Positions 17,022-25,500 are shown, counted from the stretch's first letter. The stretch is DNA of 64,000 bases from Vicinamibacteria bacterium (GCA_035570235.1 DATMML010000091.1:62001-126000), one strand, 5' to 3'. Notes: a model not told the origin generated them from the sequence alone. A program made the numbers and translations.

Positions 17022-17791
17022 CCCAAGCGGCCCAAGGCGGCGCCGATTCCCCGCTTGGTGTCCGCGCTCACCTTGCCCCCGCGCTCGGTCAGGTAGAACT
17101 CGTCGCGCACCCGCTCCCCCGGGGTCTGGATGACGGCCATCTCGATGCTGCACCCCGCTTCCGAGAGGTGCTGGCTGATGAGGTGGAGCAGGCCCAAACG
17201 GTCGCGCCCCTCCACGGAGAGCCGGCTCGCGGCGGGGTGAGCATCATCGTCCCACTCAAAGGCGAGCGCGGGGCCAGGGGCCTCTGCGATCTCCGTGCGC
17301 TCCCGGAGGGCTTTCTCTAGGTCTTCCTTGCCCTCCACCACGTCCTCCAGGAAAGCCTGGAAGCGGCGGCGCTCCCCCTCGTCCGCGAACCGAGCCGCGC
17401 GGTCGGCGAAGCTAAAGGTGTCGAGCACGAGAGCGTTAGCGTTGGTGAAGGCCTCGGCGGCCACGATGTTCATGCCGAAGCAGCCGAGGGAGCCCGCAAT
17501 GCGCGCGAAGAGAAAGCTCCGGTCCCGGGCCACCAAGCACATCTTCCAGAGCGGGCCTTCTCGGGAAAGAGACGAAATCACCGCGCGTCCGCCCAGGCTG
17601 CCCATGAGCGCATAGTGCTTGACGATCTCCACCGGCGACGTGGCCGCCAAGTAACGGTGGGGGAAGCCGAGCACGAAGCGGGTGAAGCGCTCCTCGTCCA
17701 CGGACAAAGGAAGCTTGCGGAGGAAGGTCCGGACCTCCTCCGGTTCCGTGATGGACAACTCTTCGAAGCGCGGCACGGTCGATCTTTCCAT
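17006..17791 (-). CDS. Tandem ACT-domain protein resembling the C-terminus of GlnD
   Basis: 261 residues. FPHRYLAATSPVEIVKHY (44-61) resembles the segment between the HD and ACT domains of PII uridylyltransferase. It is followed by a first ACT domain (CLVARDRSFLFARIAGSLG, then AFTNANALVLDTF; about 85-150) and a second (VEGRDRLGLLHLISQHLSEAG; about 193-250). The nucleotidyltransferase and HD domains of GlnD are absent. The protein is therefore a free-standing sensor module, perhaps binding glutamine or another amino acid; this is inference. It diverges from the dehalogenase-like gene 40 bases away. Confidence 0.75.
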   Translation of the reverse strand: MERSTVPRFEELSITEPEEVRTFLRKLPLSVDEERFTRFVLGFPHRYLAATSPVEIVKHYALMGSLGGRAVISSLSREGPLWKMCLVARDRSFLFARIAGSLGCFGMNIVAAEAFTNANALVLDTFSFADRAARFADEGERRRFQAFLEDVVEGKEDLEKALRERTEIAEAPGPALAFEWDDDAHPAASRLSVEGRDRLGLLHLISQHLSEAGCSIEMAVIQTPGERVRDEFYLTERGGKVSADTKRGIGAALGRLGQAEG

Positions 17792-17831
17792 CCGTGGGCG
17801 GACCTGTCAAACCTGCCTTCCCACTGGCATC

Positions 17832-18749
17832 ATGGCCGGCATGGACCCCTTGCCGCCCCCCGCCCTTCCCCCTTGGATCGAGGCCATGCTGCCGGGCGGG
17901 TTGAGGCGCTGCCGGGTGGAGGTGGGGGGATACCGCATGCACGTGATGGAGGTCGGCCAGGGTCGGCCCGTCCTCCTCCTGCACGGAAACCCCACTTGGG
18001 GCTTCCTTTACCGCAAAGTGGCGGCCGCCCTCGCGGGGGATCCCCTGCGTCTCATCATGCCCGACCTCATCGGTCTCGGCTTCTCGGACAAGCCGCGGCG
18101 GGGAGCCGAGCACCAGCTGGAGCGGCACGCGGCCTGGCTGGGCGCCCTCCTCGATGGCCTCGATCTCCACGACCCGGTCTTCGTCCTCCAGGACTGGGGC
18201 GGTCCCATCGCGCTCCGTGCCCTCGCCGACCGCCCACGCCTGGCCGGAGGGCTGGTCATCCTGAACACCGTGGTGGGCCCACCGCGGCCGGGCTTCCGGC
18301 CCACCGCTTTTCATCGCCTGGCCCGCCTGCCCGGGTTGAGCCAACTCCTTTTCCGCGGCTTTGGCTTCCCGCAGAATGCGCTGCACCGTGTACAGGGCGA
18401 CCCCCGCACCATCCGCGGGAGCGTCGCCCGCGCCTACCGCTTCCCCTTGGCCGGCCTCCGGAACAATGTGGCCCCCCTGGCCCTGGCCCGCATGGTCCCC
18501 GACTCCGCCGCCCATGCCTCGATTGCGGCGCTCGCCGAGGGCCAGGCGTTCCTGGAGGGTTTCCCCGGCCCCGTCGCCATCGTCTGGGGCGACCGGGACC
18601 CCGTCTTGGGCCGGGTCCGGAGCTGGATCGAGAGGCTCCTGCCCCGCGCGCGGGTGACCCGTACCGAGGCCGGCCACTTCCTGCAGGAGGAGGTCCCGGC
18701 GGAGATCGCGGAGGCGGTCCGGTTCGTGGCCGGGCGGGGCTGGCCCTGA
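17832..18749 (+). CDS. Haloalkane dehalogenase-like alpha/beta hydrolase
   Basis: About 305 residues from the ATG at 17832 (ATG 17841 is also possible). LLHGNPTWGFLYR (49-61) gives the oxyanion region with Asn53, and VLQDWGGP (118-125) the nucleophile Asp121 followed by Trp122. The Asp nucleophile plus Trp is the halide-binding arrangement of haloalkane dehalogenases, unlike the Ser of esterases. GDRDP and His282 in EAGHFLQEE complete the triad. The reaction would be hydrolytic removal of halide from an alkyl halide in the cytoplasm; epoxide hydrolase relatives share Asp but not usually this Trp. Confidence 0.75.
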   Translation: MAGMDPLPPPALPPWIEAMLPGGLRRCRVEVGGYRMHVMEVGQGRPVLLLHGNPTWGFLYRKVAAALAGDPLRLIMPDLIGLGFSDKPRRGAEHQLERHAAWLGALLDGLDLHDPVFVLQDWGGPIALRALADRPRLAGGLVILNTVVGPPRPGFRPTAFHRLARLPGLSQLLFRGFGFPQNALHRVQGDPRTIRGSVARAYRFPLAGLRNNVAPLALARMVPDSAAHASIAALAEGQAFLEGFPGPVAIVWGDRDPVLGRVRSWIERLLPRARVTRTEAGHFLQEEVPAEIAEAVRFVAGRGWP

Positions 18750-18771
18750 CCAAGGTGCGCGGGAGGAAGTC

Positions 18772-18780
18772 TGGTATAGT
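18772..18780 (+). promoter_or_regulatory. secG: Extended -10 promoter of secG
   Basis: TGGTATAGT is an extended -10 element (TGn followed by TATAGT, 18775-18780). It lies 45 bases before the secG ATG and just after the hydrolase stop codon. Confidence 0.4.
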
Positions 18781-18825
18781 TAGCGTTTGCGGCAGGGCCC
18801 CCCGAGCCCGCCCGGAGACGGGAAC

Positions 18826-19188
18826 ATGACAATCGCCTTCTACCTCGTGATGACGCTCCACGTCATTGCCTGCCTCTTTTTGATCGCCGTGGTGCTGCTC
18901 CAGCAGGGGAAGGGTCAAGACCTGGCCAGCGCCTTCGGCGGGGGCGGGACCCAGACCGCGTTCGGCCCCCGCGGTTCCGCCAACGTGCTCTCCCGGGCCA
19001 CCACCGTGCTGGCGGGCGTCTTCATGGTGACCAGCTTGGCCCTGTCGATGGTGAAACCCCGGGCGCGGTCCGTCCTGGACACCGTCCCCTCTGCGGCCCC
19101 TCTCGCTTCCCCAAGCCCGGTGGCGGCGGCCAGTCCCAAGCCCCTCACCCCCGCCCCCGCCGCCCCCGCGTCCCCGCCCGCGCGCTGA
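18826..19188 (+). CDS. secG: Protein-export membrane protein SecG
   Basis: 120 residues. Two membrane segments (about 5-25 and 58-78) flank the conserved loop VLLQQGKGQDLASAFGGGG (24-42), the SecG signature, with SRATTVLAG leading the second segment. The C-terminal 40 residues are a proline/alanine-rich cytoplasmic or periplasmic tail. SecG is the accessory subunit of the SecYEG channel. GGAGACGGGAAC precedes the ATG. The tRNA-Leu that often follows secG in proteobacteria is absent. Confidence 0.93.
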   Translation: MTIAFYLVMTLHVIACLFLIAVVLLQQGKGQDLASAFGGGGTQTAFGPRGSANVLSRATTVLAGVFMVTSLALSMVKPRARSVLDTVPSAAPLASPSPVAAASPKPLTPAPAAPASPPAR

Positions 19189-19431
19189 CGGGCTCCGCCG
19201 GCCGCCCCCTAGGAGCGCTTGACCGAACAGCGACCCCGGCAGCCGGTTGCGACCAAGCAGAGGCTGCCCTAGGCCATTGGACCTGACTCGGCGTCGGTTG
19301 GTGGTAGTGGGGTATCCTGACTCGCCCCACAATTGCGGGCGCTGTGGCCAGGAGGGCCGAAGGTAAAGCACGTCGAGCGTCGACACCCCCGCCGACGTTT
19401 GGCTGAAGCCGCGGGAAGCGTGAACGGCACG

Positions 19432-19460
19432 TTGAGGACGCGGACTCCGACTTGTAGAAT
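19432..19460 (+). promoter_or_regulatory. Promoter of the four coiled-coil genes
   Basis: TTGAGG (19432-19437) and TAGAAT (19455-19460) are separated by 17 bases. Transcription would start near 19467, giving a leader of about 100 bases that contains the dyad at 19514-19530. The 19189-19431 stretch between secG and this promoter holds no gene I can support. Confidence 0.5.
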
Positions 19461-19513
19461 GGCCGTGAGCCGGCGCACACCCTCCAACCGCTCGGCCCCG
19501 TAGGTTCGTGGCG

Positions 19514-19530
19514 GGGGAAGCAGCTTCCCC
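19514..19530 (+). promoter_or_regulatory. 17-base dyad in the leader of the coiled-coil operon
   Basis: GGGGAAGCAGCTTCCCC is a perfect palindrome around one central base, 38 bases before the first start codon. As RNA it forms a 7-base stem with a CAG loop; as DNA it could be an operator. No run of T follows, so it is not a typical terminator. Confidence 0.5.
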
Positions 19531-19568
19531 GTCCCTTGTCGGAAGCCGGGCCCCAGGGAGCTCCCATC

Positions 19569-20435
19569 ATGGCCGACATGAACGAGCTGTTGAGCCGGGC
19601 CGCCCAGGAGGCCGAGGCCGTGGCCCTGCAGGCAGCCCAGGTGGCGGAGGGGGCGGAACGGTTGCTCGAGCAGGCCACGAGCCTCGGGGAACGTGTCGAG
19701 GCCGAGCACGAGGAGGCCCGCCGGCGGCTGGTCGACCTGGAGCGCCACCTGCGGGACGGCCAGCTGGTCCGCCCGGAGACCGCCGCCGCTCTGGCTGCCC
19801 TCCGGTCGGGCCAAGCCCGCGACGTCGCCCTGCGGGCCCAGGCCGAGGAGTTCCTGGGCCGGCTTCACACCGAGCTGGCGGGGCTACGGGGCGAGAAGGA
19901 GCGGGTGCTCGGCGAGCTGGAGCCCCGGGCCCAGGCCGCGGAGGCGGACGTGGCCGCGTACGCGGACCGCGTCCGGCAGCTCGAGGCCGCAACCGAGGCC
20001 CGACAGGAGGCGGCGCGGGCGGCCCTGGGCGCTCTCCGGGAGCAGGCGGCGGCGGCCCGCACCACCCTCCGCGACCGGCGGAGCCTCCTTCTCGCGGAGC
20101 TCCGCGTCTTCGAGGAGTCCCTCCGGGAGCGGCTCGACGCCCTTCTGAAGACCTTCGAGGCCTTGGGGCTCGGCCTCCAGGAGCAGGCCCGCGACCTGGC
20201 GGGAGCCCTCAATTCCCTTTCCGAGCGCGCGGCCTTGGGCCTGAGGGAGCGCTTCGCTCGCGAAGCCCTTGTGCGCCTGGCCGAGTCAGCGGAGGGGCTG
20301 AAAGGGGGGATGAGGGCAGCCGAGGAGTTCGCGCAGGAGCAGGAGCGGCGGCTGCAGAAGGCCTTCGAGACCCTCTCGGACCTGATGAAGGCCACCAACG
20401 ATAGCCAGAGGACGGTTATACGAAACCTGCGGTAG
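19569..20435 (+). CDS. Coiled-coil protein A of a four-gene tandem set, function unknown
   Basis: 288 residues, helical throughout and very rich in Ala, Glu, Leu and Arg. It has no cysteine, no signal peptide and no membrane segment. Heptad-like spacing of Leu/Ala runs through most of the chain, for example LDALLKTFEALGLGLQEQA near residue 195. It ends with a less acidic helix, SDLMKATNDSQRTVIRNLR. Apolipoprotein-like or SMC-like domain hits would be expected from composition alone, so they would not prove function. It is the first of four same-strand genes of similar size. The ATG at 19569 was chosen over upstream codons because it fits the spacing from the promoter. A structural or scaffold role is inference. 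Confidence 0.7.
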   Translation: MADMNELLSRAAQEAEAVALQAAQVAEGAERLLEQATSLGERVEAEHEEARRRLVDLERHLRDGQLVRPETAAALAALRSGQARDVALRAQAEEFLGRLHTELAGLRGEKERVLGELEPRAQAAEADVAAYADRVRQLEAATEARQEAARAALGALREQAAAARTTLRDRRSLLLAELRVFEESLRERLDALLKTFEALGLGLQEQARDLAGALNSLSERAALGLRERFAREALVRLAESAEGLKGGMRAAEEFAQEQERRLQKAFETLSDLMKATNDSQRTVIRNLR

Positions 20436-20459
20436 AGACGAGGATCGGGGAGCGGCCCC

Positions 20460-21374
20460 ATGGCTGAGCTGGACGTCGCCGGCAGTCTGGCCCTGGAGCG
20501 GGCCACCGCCCTCCTTCTGGGGGTGGACGCGGCCGAGGCTCGCCTGGCCGAGGCGCGCGAGCGGCTCGCACGGGCGGTGGCCGACTCTGAAGCCGAGTGG
20601 TCCCGGCTGGGCGGGCTGGCGGCAGAGGCCGCGGCCGAGATAGCGGCTGAGGCCCAGGAGCTCTTCGGGGAGGGGACGCAGGCCCAGGAGGCCCTCCTCC
20701 AGCTCCGGGGGAGCTACGAGCGGTTGGCTACGGAGGCGGAGGAGGAGAAGGAGCACATCGAGGAGGAGCTGGAGGCCTTCGCGGGACGGCTGCGCGAGGT
20801 GGATCCCGCACTCCAGAAGGGGCTGGCCGAGGCCGAGCAAGCCGCGCAGGGCCTCCGCGAGCGAGCGGAGGCGCTGGAGGGGGAGCTGAAGCAGGCGCTG
20901 GCCGCGGCCGAGGCCGACCTCCATGATGACCTGGCGGGGGAGCTGCGCGAGCTCGAGGACGGCATCCGTGAGCGGACGGAGGCGCTCGGGGCGTTCCTGG
21001 TGGGGGAGGCCGTGCCCACCGTCAACGCGGCGGTAGAGGAGCTGCTGGCCCAGCTCCAGGGGGCGGAGGCCTCGGTCCGCGAGTCCCTCGAAGCTGCCGA
21101 GCGGACGGTGGCGGAGGGAGCGGAGAGCGCCGTGGACGAGGTCGCGGCCGGACACGAACAAGCCCTAAACGAGTTGGCCGATTTGGGAACATCCCTGGAA
21201 ACGCTGCTGCACAAGCTGAATGCGCTCGCCGAGGATGGGGGGACAGCGGTCCAGAAGGACGGGGACGCGCTGAACGAGGTCGGACGCGAGGCCCAGGAGA
21301 GCCTGAACGCCACCCTCGGTCTGGTAAGGGACGTGGAGGAGACGCTACGGCACTACAGCTTCGTCCATTTCTGA
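20460..21374 (+). CDS. Coiled-coil protein B of the tandem set, function unknown
   Basis: 304 residues beginning MAELDVAGSLALERA, with long alternating Ala/Glu/Leu helices throughout. It is strongly acidic, with clusters such as LATEAEEEKEHIEEELEAF near residue 90. It contains no cysteine and only one tryptophan. Gly/Pro residues near 180-190 (VGEAVPTVNAA) may be a hinge between two rods. The C-terminus ends in the aromatic tail HYSFVHF. GGGGAGCGG precedes the ATG, 24 bases after the stop of gene A. No catalytic motif, lipobox or membrane segment is visible. Confidence 0.7.
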   Translation: MAELDVAGSLALERATALLLGVDAAEARLAEARERLARAVADSEAEWSRLGGLAAEAAAEIAAEAQELFGEGTQAQEALLQLRGSYERLATEAEEEKEHIEEELEAFAGRLREVDPALQKGLAEAEQAAQGLRERAEALEGELKQALAAAEADLHDDLAGELRELEDGIRERTEALGAFLVGEAVPTVNAAVEELLAQLQGAEASVRESLEAAERTVAEGAESAVDEVAAGHEQALNELADLGTSLETLLHKLNALAEDGGTAVQKDGDALNEVGREAQESLNATLGLVRDVEETLRHYSFVHF

Positions 21375-21401
21375 GGCTGCAGGGTCCAAGGTAACTTGCT
21401 C

Positions 21402-22376
21402 ATGGCCGATTCCACTCCGCTCGAGAGTCTGGAGCAGTTCCTGGGCCTCCTGGGCGGGGTGCGGGCGCAACTCGAGAGCGCAGGCGCGCGGATCGTCTCC
21501 GAGAGCGAGGCCCTCCACGGTGGCGGGCGGGAGGCCGAGGCCGCGCTGGCCGCCTTCGCGGAGACGCTGGCCGCGGGAGTCGAGCGCCTCGATTCTGTGC
21601 AACTCGACGGTGTCAATGCGGTGCGGGCCTGGACGGAGGCCCTCACATCCGGACTCAGCGGCCCCCTCGCCGAGGCGGAGCCGCGCCTCTCGGAGACCGG
21701 CGACCGGTTCGGACTGGAGGTCGAGTCCGCCCGGGAGGCCCTGGAACGCGAGCGGATGGCCTGGTCCGAGGACCTGGGTGAGCTGGAAGCCACCCTGGGT
21801 ACGCTGGAGGAAGAGGTGGGTTCACTCGTTCTGTCCACCGACCAGGCCTTCGCAGTCCTGGAGGCCGCGCTCACTCACGCCGCGGAGAGCCTGTCCGCCG
21901 CCGTCACCGAGGCCCAACTCGAGGCACAGACCCTGGGCGACCTCGCCGCGGGGGACCTCCTGAGCATTGCGGAGGGTGGATTTCGCGGCCTCACCCTGGA
22001 AACCACGGACCGGCTGTCCCCCCTGGAGGAGAACCCCCTAGGGGTGATGGGCCGGGGCGCGCTCACGCGTCTTGAAGAGTCGTCGGAGACCGGGCAAGTC
22101 TTCGGCCACAACACGATCGAGAGAAGCGCGGACCTACTCGATGGGGTGGCCCCGCACTGGGTATCGGCCCGGGAGGCAGCCGCCTCCGCCCTTGACCAGG
22201 CGGTAGACGACCGGGGTGGAGAGCTCCGGGAGGAGCTGGAGGAGGTGGGAAGCGCCCTCGCCGAGGGAGTGGACGTGAGCGCCGGCTACTCTCCCCTGCT
22301 CCCCCAGCTGCCACCGGTCCGTGATGCGGTGGAGAAGATAAGCGAGATGCTGGACGCCATGAACCCGTTCGCTTGA
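21402..22376 (+). CDS. Coiled-coil protein C of the tandem set, function unknown
   Basis: 324 residues starting MADSTPLESLEQFLGLLGG. The first two thirds are acidic helix (Ala, Glu, Leu). The segment about 195-245 (SPLEENPLGVMGRG, then SETGQVFGHNTIERSA) has more Gly, Pro and Asn and may be a small folded or flexible insert. Helix then resumes to the end, which reads ISEMLDAMNPFA. There is no cysteine, signal peptide or membrane segment. The ribosome site before ATG 21402 is weak (AAGGTAAC), and a TTG two codons earlier is possible. It starts 28 bases after gene B. Confidence 0.68.
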   Translation: MADSTPLESLEQFLGLLGGVRAQLESAGARIVSESEALHGGGREAEAALAAFAETLAAGVERLDSVQLDGVNAVRAWTEALTSGLSGPLAEAEPRLSETGDRFGLEVESAREALERERMAWSEDLGELEATLGTLEEEVGSLVLSTDQAFAVLEAALTHAAESLSAAVTEAQLEAQTLGDLAAGDLLSIAEGGFRGLTLETTDRLSPLEENPLGVMGRGALTRLEESSETGQVFGHNTIERSADLLDGVAPHWVSAREAAASALDQAVDDRGGELREELEEVGSALAEGVDVSAGYSPLLPQLPPVRDAVEKISEMLDAMNPFA

Positions 22377-22410
22377 GGACCGAGGATCACCCCCGGAGGC
22401 AACCGCCGTC

Positions 22411-23328
22411 ATGATCGACGCCGAAACCCTGAAAGAAACCCTGAGGGCGCTCTCGGAAACCCTCCCCACCCTCTCCCCCCGCGTGGAAGCCCTCATCGCG
22501 GACGGGGAGTCGCTGAGGTTGGAGGCGGAGGAGGCGGCGCGGGAGCTGCGGGAGCGGCGGGCGGATGCGGAGCAGGTCTTGGCCCGCGTGGAAGTCGCCC
22601 TGGGCGAGCTGCGCGACGGGTCCGTGGCCCGCGGGGCGCTGATGGAGCAGGGCCTGGACGCTCTGACCCCCGCTCTCAATTCCTCTCTGGCGGCCGTGCC
22701 CATGGTCGGTCCCCTCGTGGCCCAGGCCACGGCCATCGATCTCACGATCCTGAAGCAGGCTCCGACCCTCCTCCGGGCCGCCCAAGAAGAGGCGGAGCGG
22801 GCTCTGGCTTCCCTGCAGGAGGGCGTCAGCACGGGAGAGGCTGCCCTCGGCACGGCGCTGGAGGAAGTGGCCCAGGCCGAGGAGTCTTTCCGTTTGCGGC
22901 TGGAGGCCGCGCAGACCGGGCTGACCGAGCGCGTGGAAGTCCTGGTCCAGGCCATGGAGGCGCGGCAAGTGGAGGCCCTGCAGCGACTGGGAACGGCGGG
23001 CGAGGTCTTTGCCAGCCTGGAGGCCGACTTCCAGGACCGGCTCACCGCCGTGAACGAGCGGATCGTGCAGGCCCGGACGTCGCAGCTGCTGGACGCGACC
23101 CGGGACCGGGCGGCCGAGCTCCAGCAGCAGATCGAGGCCGCACTCTCCCAGATCACCGACACCCTGAAGGAGGTGAGCCACGGCGTGCGTCGCACCCGGG
23201 ACGACGCCGCCCAAGGGCGCGAGGTCCTCCTTCCCCTTTTTGCAGAGCTGCACCGGCGGCTGGAGCCGCTGAAGCGGGCGGTGCAGTCGGTGAAGGAAGC
23301 CGCGGAAGAGGTGGGGGTTCCCCTCTAG
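22411..23328 (+). CDS. Coiled-coil protein D of the tandem set, function unknown
   Basis: 305 residues beginning MIDAETLKETLRALSETLP. Helical and acidic like A-C, but with a more hydrophobic stretch near residues 88-115 (NSSLAAVPMVGPLVAQATA, then IDLTILKQ) that could pack as a core or touch a membrane without being a clear transmembrane segment. It has no cysteine. The end is VKEAAEEVGVPL. CCGGAGG precedes the ATG. It is the last gene of the set; its stop is three bases from that of the convergent VWFA gene, so the unit is closed on this side. Confidence 0.7.
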   Translation: MIDAETLKETLRALSETLPTLSPRVEALIADGESLRLEAEEAARELRERRADAEQVLARVEVALGELRDGSVARGALMEQGLDALTPALNSSLAAVPMVGPLVAQATAIDLTILKQAPTLLRAAQEEAERALASLQEGVSTGEAALGTALEEVAQAEESFRLRLEAAQTGLTERVEVLVQAMEARQVEALQRLGTAGEVFASLEADFQDRLTAVNERIVQARTSQLLDATRDRAAELQQQIEAALSQITDTLKEVSHGVRRTRDDAAQGREVLLPLFAELHRRLEPLKRAVQSVKEAAEEVGVPL

Positions 23329-23331
23329 GGG

Positions 23332-25500
23332 CTAGCCTTCGCCGGGCTCCACCGTAAACGGCTCCTTGTCCTCGAGCGTCTTGCCCGAGAGCTCGTCCAG
23401 AAGAGTGATCACCATCTCGTACTCCCCGGGGGCGGCGTCCTCGAGCGAGAAGCCCACGCGCCGCATGAGCCTTCCCAGCGACGTGGGGCTGATCGGGGAG
23501 GGGCTCACGGCCCGAAAGTTGCTGCCGTCGGGTCCGTGCACGACGTAGCCCATGGTCACCCGGGGCATGCCGGACTTGGGATCCTTGGCCGCACCGTGGA
23601 CCTCCACATCGCAGAACAGCGTCGCTCCCTTGGCAAAGCTCCGCCGGGAAAGCCGGCCCAGCGGGCCGCCCATGCCGCCGTCGGGCGGGACGTGGCGGAT
23701 GTCGCTGAGGATGGGGGTGGAGATGCGGAATTTTGACGGGTCCGGCACCTCGAACTCGTGGATCAGCGTACCCACCCGCCCCGAGTTCTTGTCCCGGATT
23801 ACGACTTTGGCCTGGTAACCCCCGGCGGCCAGCTCGAAATCACGAACCAGGGGATACCAGCTCTTGGCGAGCCTCTCCCGCGTCTGGGGATACAGCTTCA
23901 TTTCCACGTTCTGGTCGTACCGGAAGTACTCGCCGGACTCGCGGTGAGCCACGACCAGCAGGAGCTCCAGGTTGTCTACCAGGCGACCCTCTTTCTCCTC
24001 GAAGGCAAAGCCCCGCACGTCCACGTCGGTGGTCACCTGCACGGCCGCCTTGCCGAGAAGCTTCTCCTCCATCACATAGGCCGACATGCGCAGCGGGATC
24101 GCCTCCTCCTCGTAGGGCGAGTCCAGGGCCCTTTGGATGATGGGGTCCGGGGTCCCCGGCTTACGGGCGGGCGGCTTCGCGTCCGTGGCCGCGTAGTAGC
24201 CCTTGCGCGCCCGCACCTGGAGGCCCTTCCGGCCGATCAGCTTGAGCGAGATCTTGCGGAACTTTCCATCCCGCGCGGTGTTGGTGGGGTTGTAGCCCAG
24301 CAGGTAATAGGCCCGGAGTTCGTCCGCGATGCGCTGGATGCCTTTGGCGAGGTCGTTGGTGTTGCGGACGGTGAAGCCGCCGCTGTCCGCAGCCACGGAC
24401 TCCGCCCCTTCCGAGGCCTCGATGGTCTCCATGAAGGCGGACCCTATGTCTTGCTCGGGCAACGCGGGCCCGAATTGCGCGGTCATGGCCAGGGGCATCC
24501 CTTCCAGCCCGCGGGCATCCAGGAAGTAGACGGCAACGTTGGAGCGGCGGGAGGCTTGGAGGACCCTCTTGAATTCGTCCAGGTTGGGGTCGTAGATGAA
24601 GCCCTCGGAGACGAGGATGATCGACTTGCGGCCCTTGGTGGTGCCGAGGGCGTTCAAGACCCGCTCCATCGTCTCCAGGGTGATGCGGTTCTTGGTGGTG
24701 GCCGCGAAATACACCTCCGAAGCTTTGCCGGTGATGTAGGGGTCTTCTCCGCCGGCGAGGCTGCTGCTGCTGCCGGTGCTGCTGCCGGTCGGGTTGGAGC
24801 CCGCCGCCGGGTTCACCCCGTACGTGTCGTAGCGGCGCTGGACCCGTTGCTGGACCTGGGCGTCGCGATACATGTGGATACGCATGGCTTCGTAGTCGGT
24901 CATGCGGTCGTTCGACGTGTCGGGGATGTAGCGGCCGTCCAGGCGCTTCACCAGGGTCAGGAGCTCGTCGCGTCCCGCCATCATCTTCGTGCTCCACCAG
25001 GCGCCCCCTCCCGTGGCCACCACGCTGACCCGGTCTCCCTCCCGCACCCCGTTCTTCAGGAATTCCCCGACCGCTCCCTTGGCCCGGAGGGCCATGAAGG
25101 GCGTGAGGTGGATGTCGTCGAACACAACCACGAAGGTCCGGGCGGTGCGGACGTGGGGGTCGGTGTTGGTGGAGACAAAAGGACGGGGGGCGGGGTTCGC
25201 GGGGGGAGGCTCGGGGGAAAGTAAGATCGTCTCGAAGCTGGTGATCGTCTGGGGGACGCCGTCCTCGGTGATCTGCATCTCGTCCTTGGTGAGGTCGGGG
25301 ACGGGGTTGCCTTTCTTGTCCGTCACCACCGCGTCCACCGTCACCAGCTCCACCTGGCTCGGGAAGGAGGGGGCCGGCTCGGCAGCGGGGGAGGGCGAGG
25401 GACTGGGCGGGGGCGAGGGGCGGGGCGGGGGTGAGGGCGGAGCCTGGGCGAGGACCAGGGCGGGAACGAGGAGGATGAGGGCGAGCCAGCCCCGGCTCAT
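23332..25500 (-). CDS. VWFA-related protein of the acidobacterial type, exported
   Basis: 722 residues from ATG 25500, which overlaps the Rieske stop by four bases (ATGA). A signal peptide (about 1-19) is followed by a proline/serine linker (20-46). Then comes the family start VELVTVDAVVTDKKGNPVPD (about 50-69), a von Willebrand A-like domain with VFDDIHL in place of a classic MIDAS DxSxS, and the later DARGLEG and ARKGYYA blocks. The C-terminal 250 residues are beta-rich and end in a Bacterial-Ig-like region. A Gly/Ser run (GSSTGSSSSLAGG) near 295 is an insert. The family (TIGR03436 type) is very abundant in Acidobacteriota and of unknown role; its members are thought to act in the periplasm or at the surface. 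Confidence 0.85.
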   Translation of the reverse strand: MSRGWLALILLVPALVLAQAPPSPPPRPSPPPSPSPSPAAEPAPSFPSQVELVTVDAVVTDKKGNPVPDLTKDEMQITEDGVPQTITSFETILLSPEPPPANPAPRPFVSTNTDPHVRTARTFVVVFDDIHLTPFMALRAKGAVGEFLKNGVREGDRVSVVATGGGAWWSTKMMAGRDELLTLVKRLDGRYIPDTSNDRMTDYEAMRIHMYRDAQVQQRVQRRYDTYGVNPAAGSNPTGSSTGSSSSLAGGEDPYITGKASEVYFAATTKNRITLETMERVLNALGTTKGRKSIILVSEGFIYDPNLDEFKRVLQASRRSNVAVYFLDARGLEGMPLAMTAQFGPALPEQDIGSAFMETIEASEGAESVAADSGGFTVRNTNDLAKGIQRIADELRAYYLLGYNPTNTARDGKFRKISLKLIGRKGLQVRARKGYYAATDAKPPARKPGTPDPIIQRALDSPYEEEAIPLRMSAYVMEEKLLGKAAVQVTTDVDVRGFAFEEKEGRLVDNLELLLVVAHRESGEYFRYDQNVEMKLYPQTRERLAKSWYPLVRDFELAAGGYQAKVVIRDKNSGRVGTLIHEFEVPDPSKFRISTPILSDIRHVPPDGGMGGPLGRLSRRSFAKGATLFCDVEVHGAAKDPKSGMPRVTMGYVVHGPDGSNFRAVSPSPISPTSLGRLMRRVGFSLEDAAPGEYEMVITLLDELSGKTLEDKEPFTVEPGEG

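Noticed and set aside
19189-19431. tRNA gene after secG
   Set aside because: No T-loop GGTTCGA/AATCC pattern or cloverleaf pairing could be found in the interval.
23758-25224. Open frame of 488 codons on the plus strand
   Set aside because: It is antisense to the VWFA gene, whose signal peptide, domains and translational coupling are clear.
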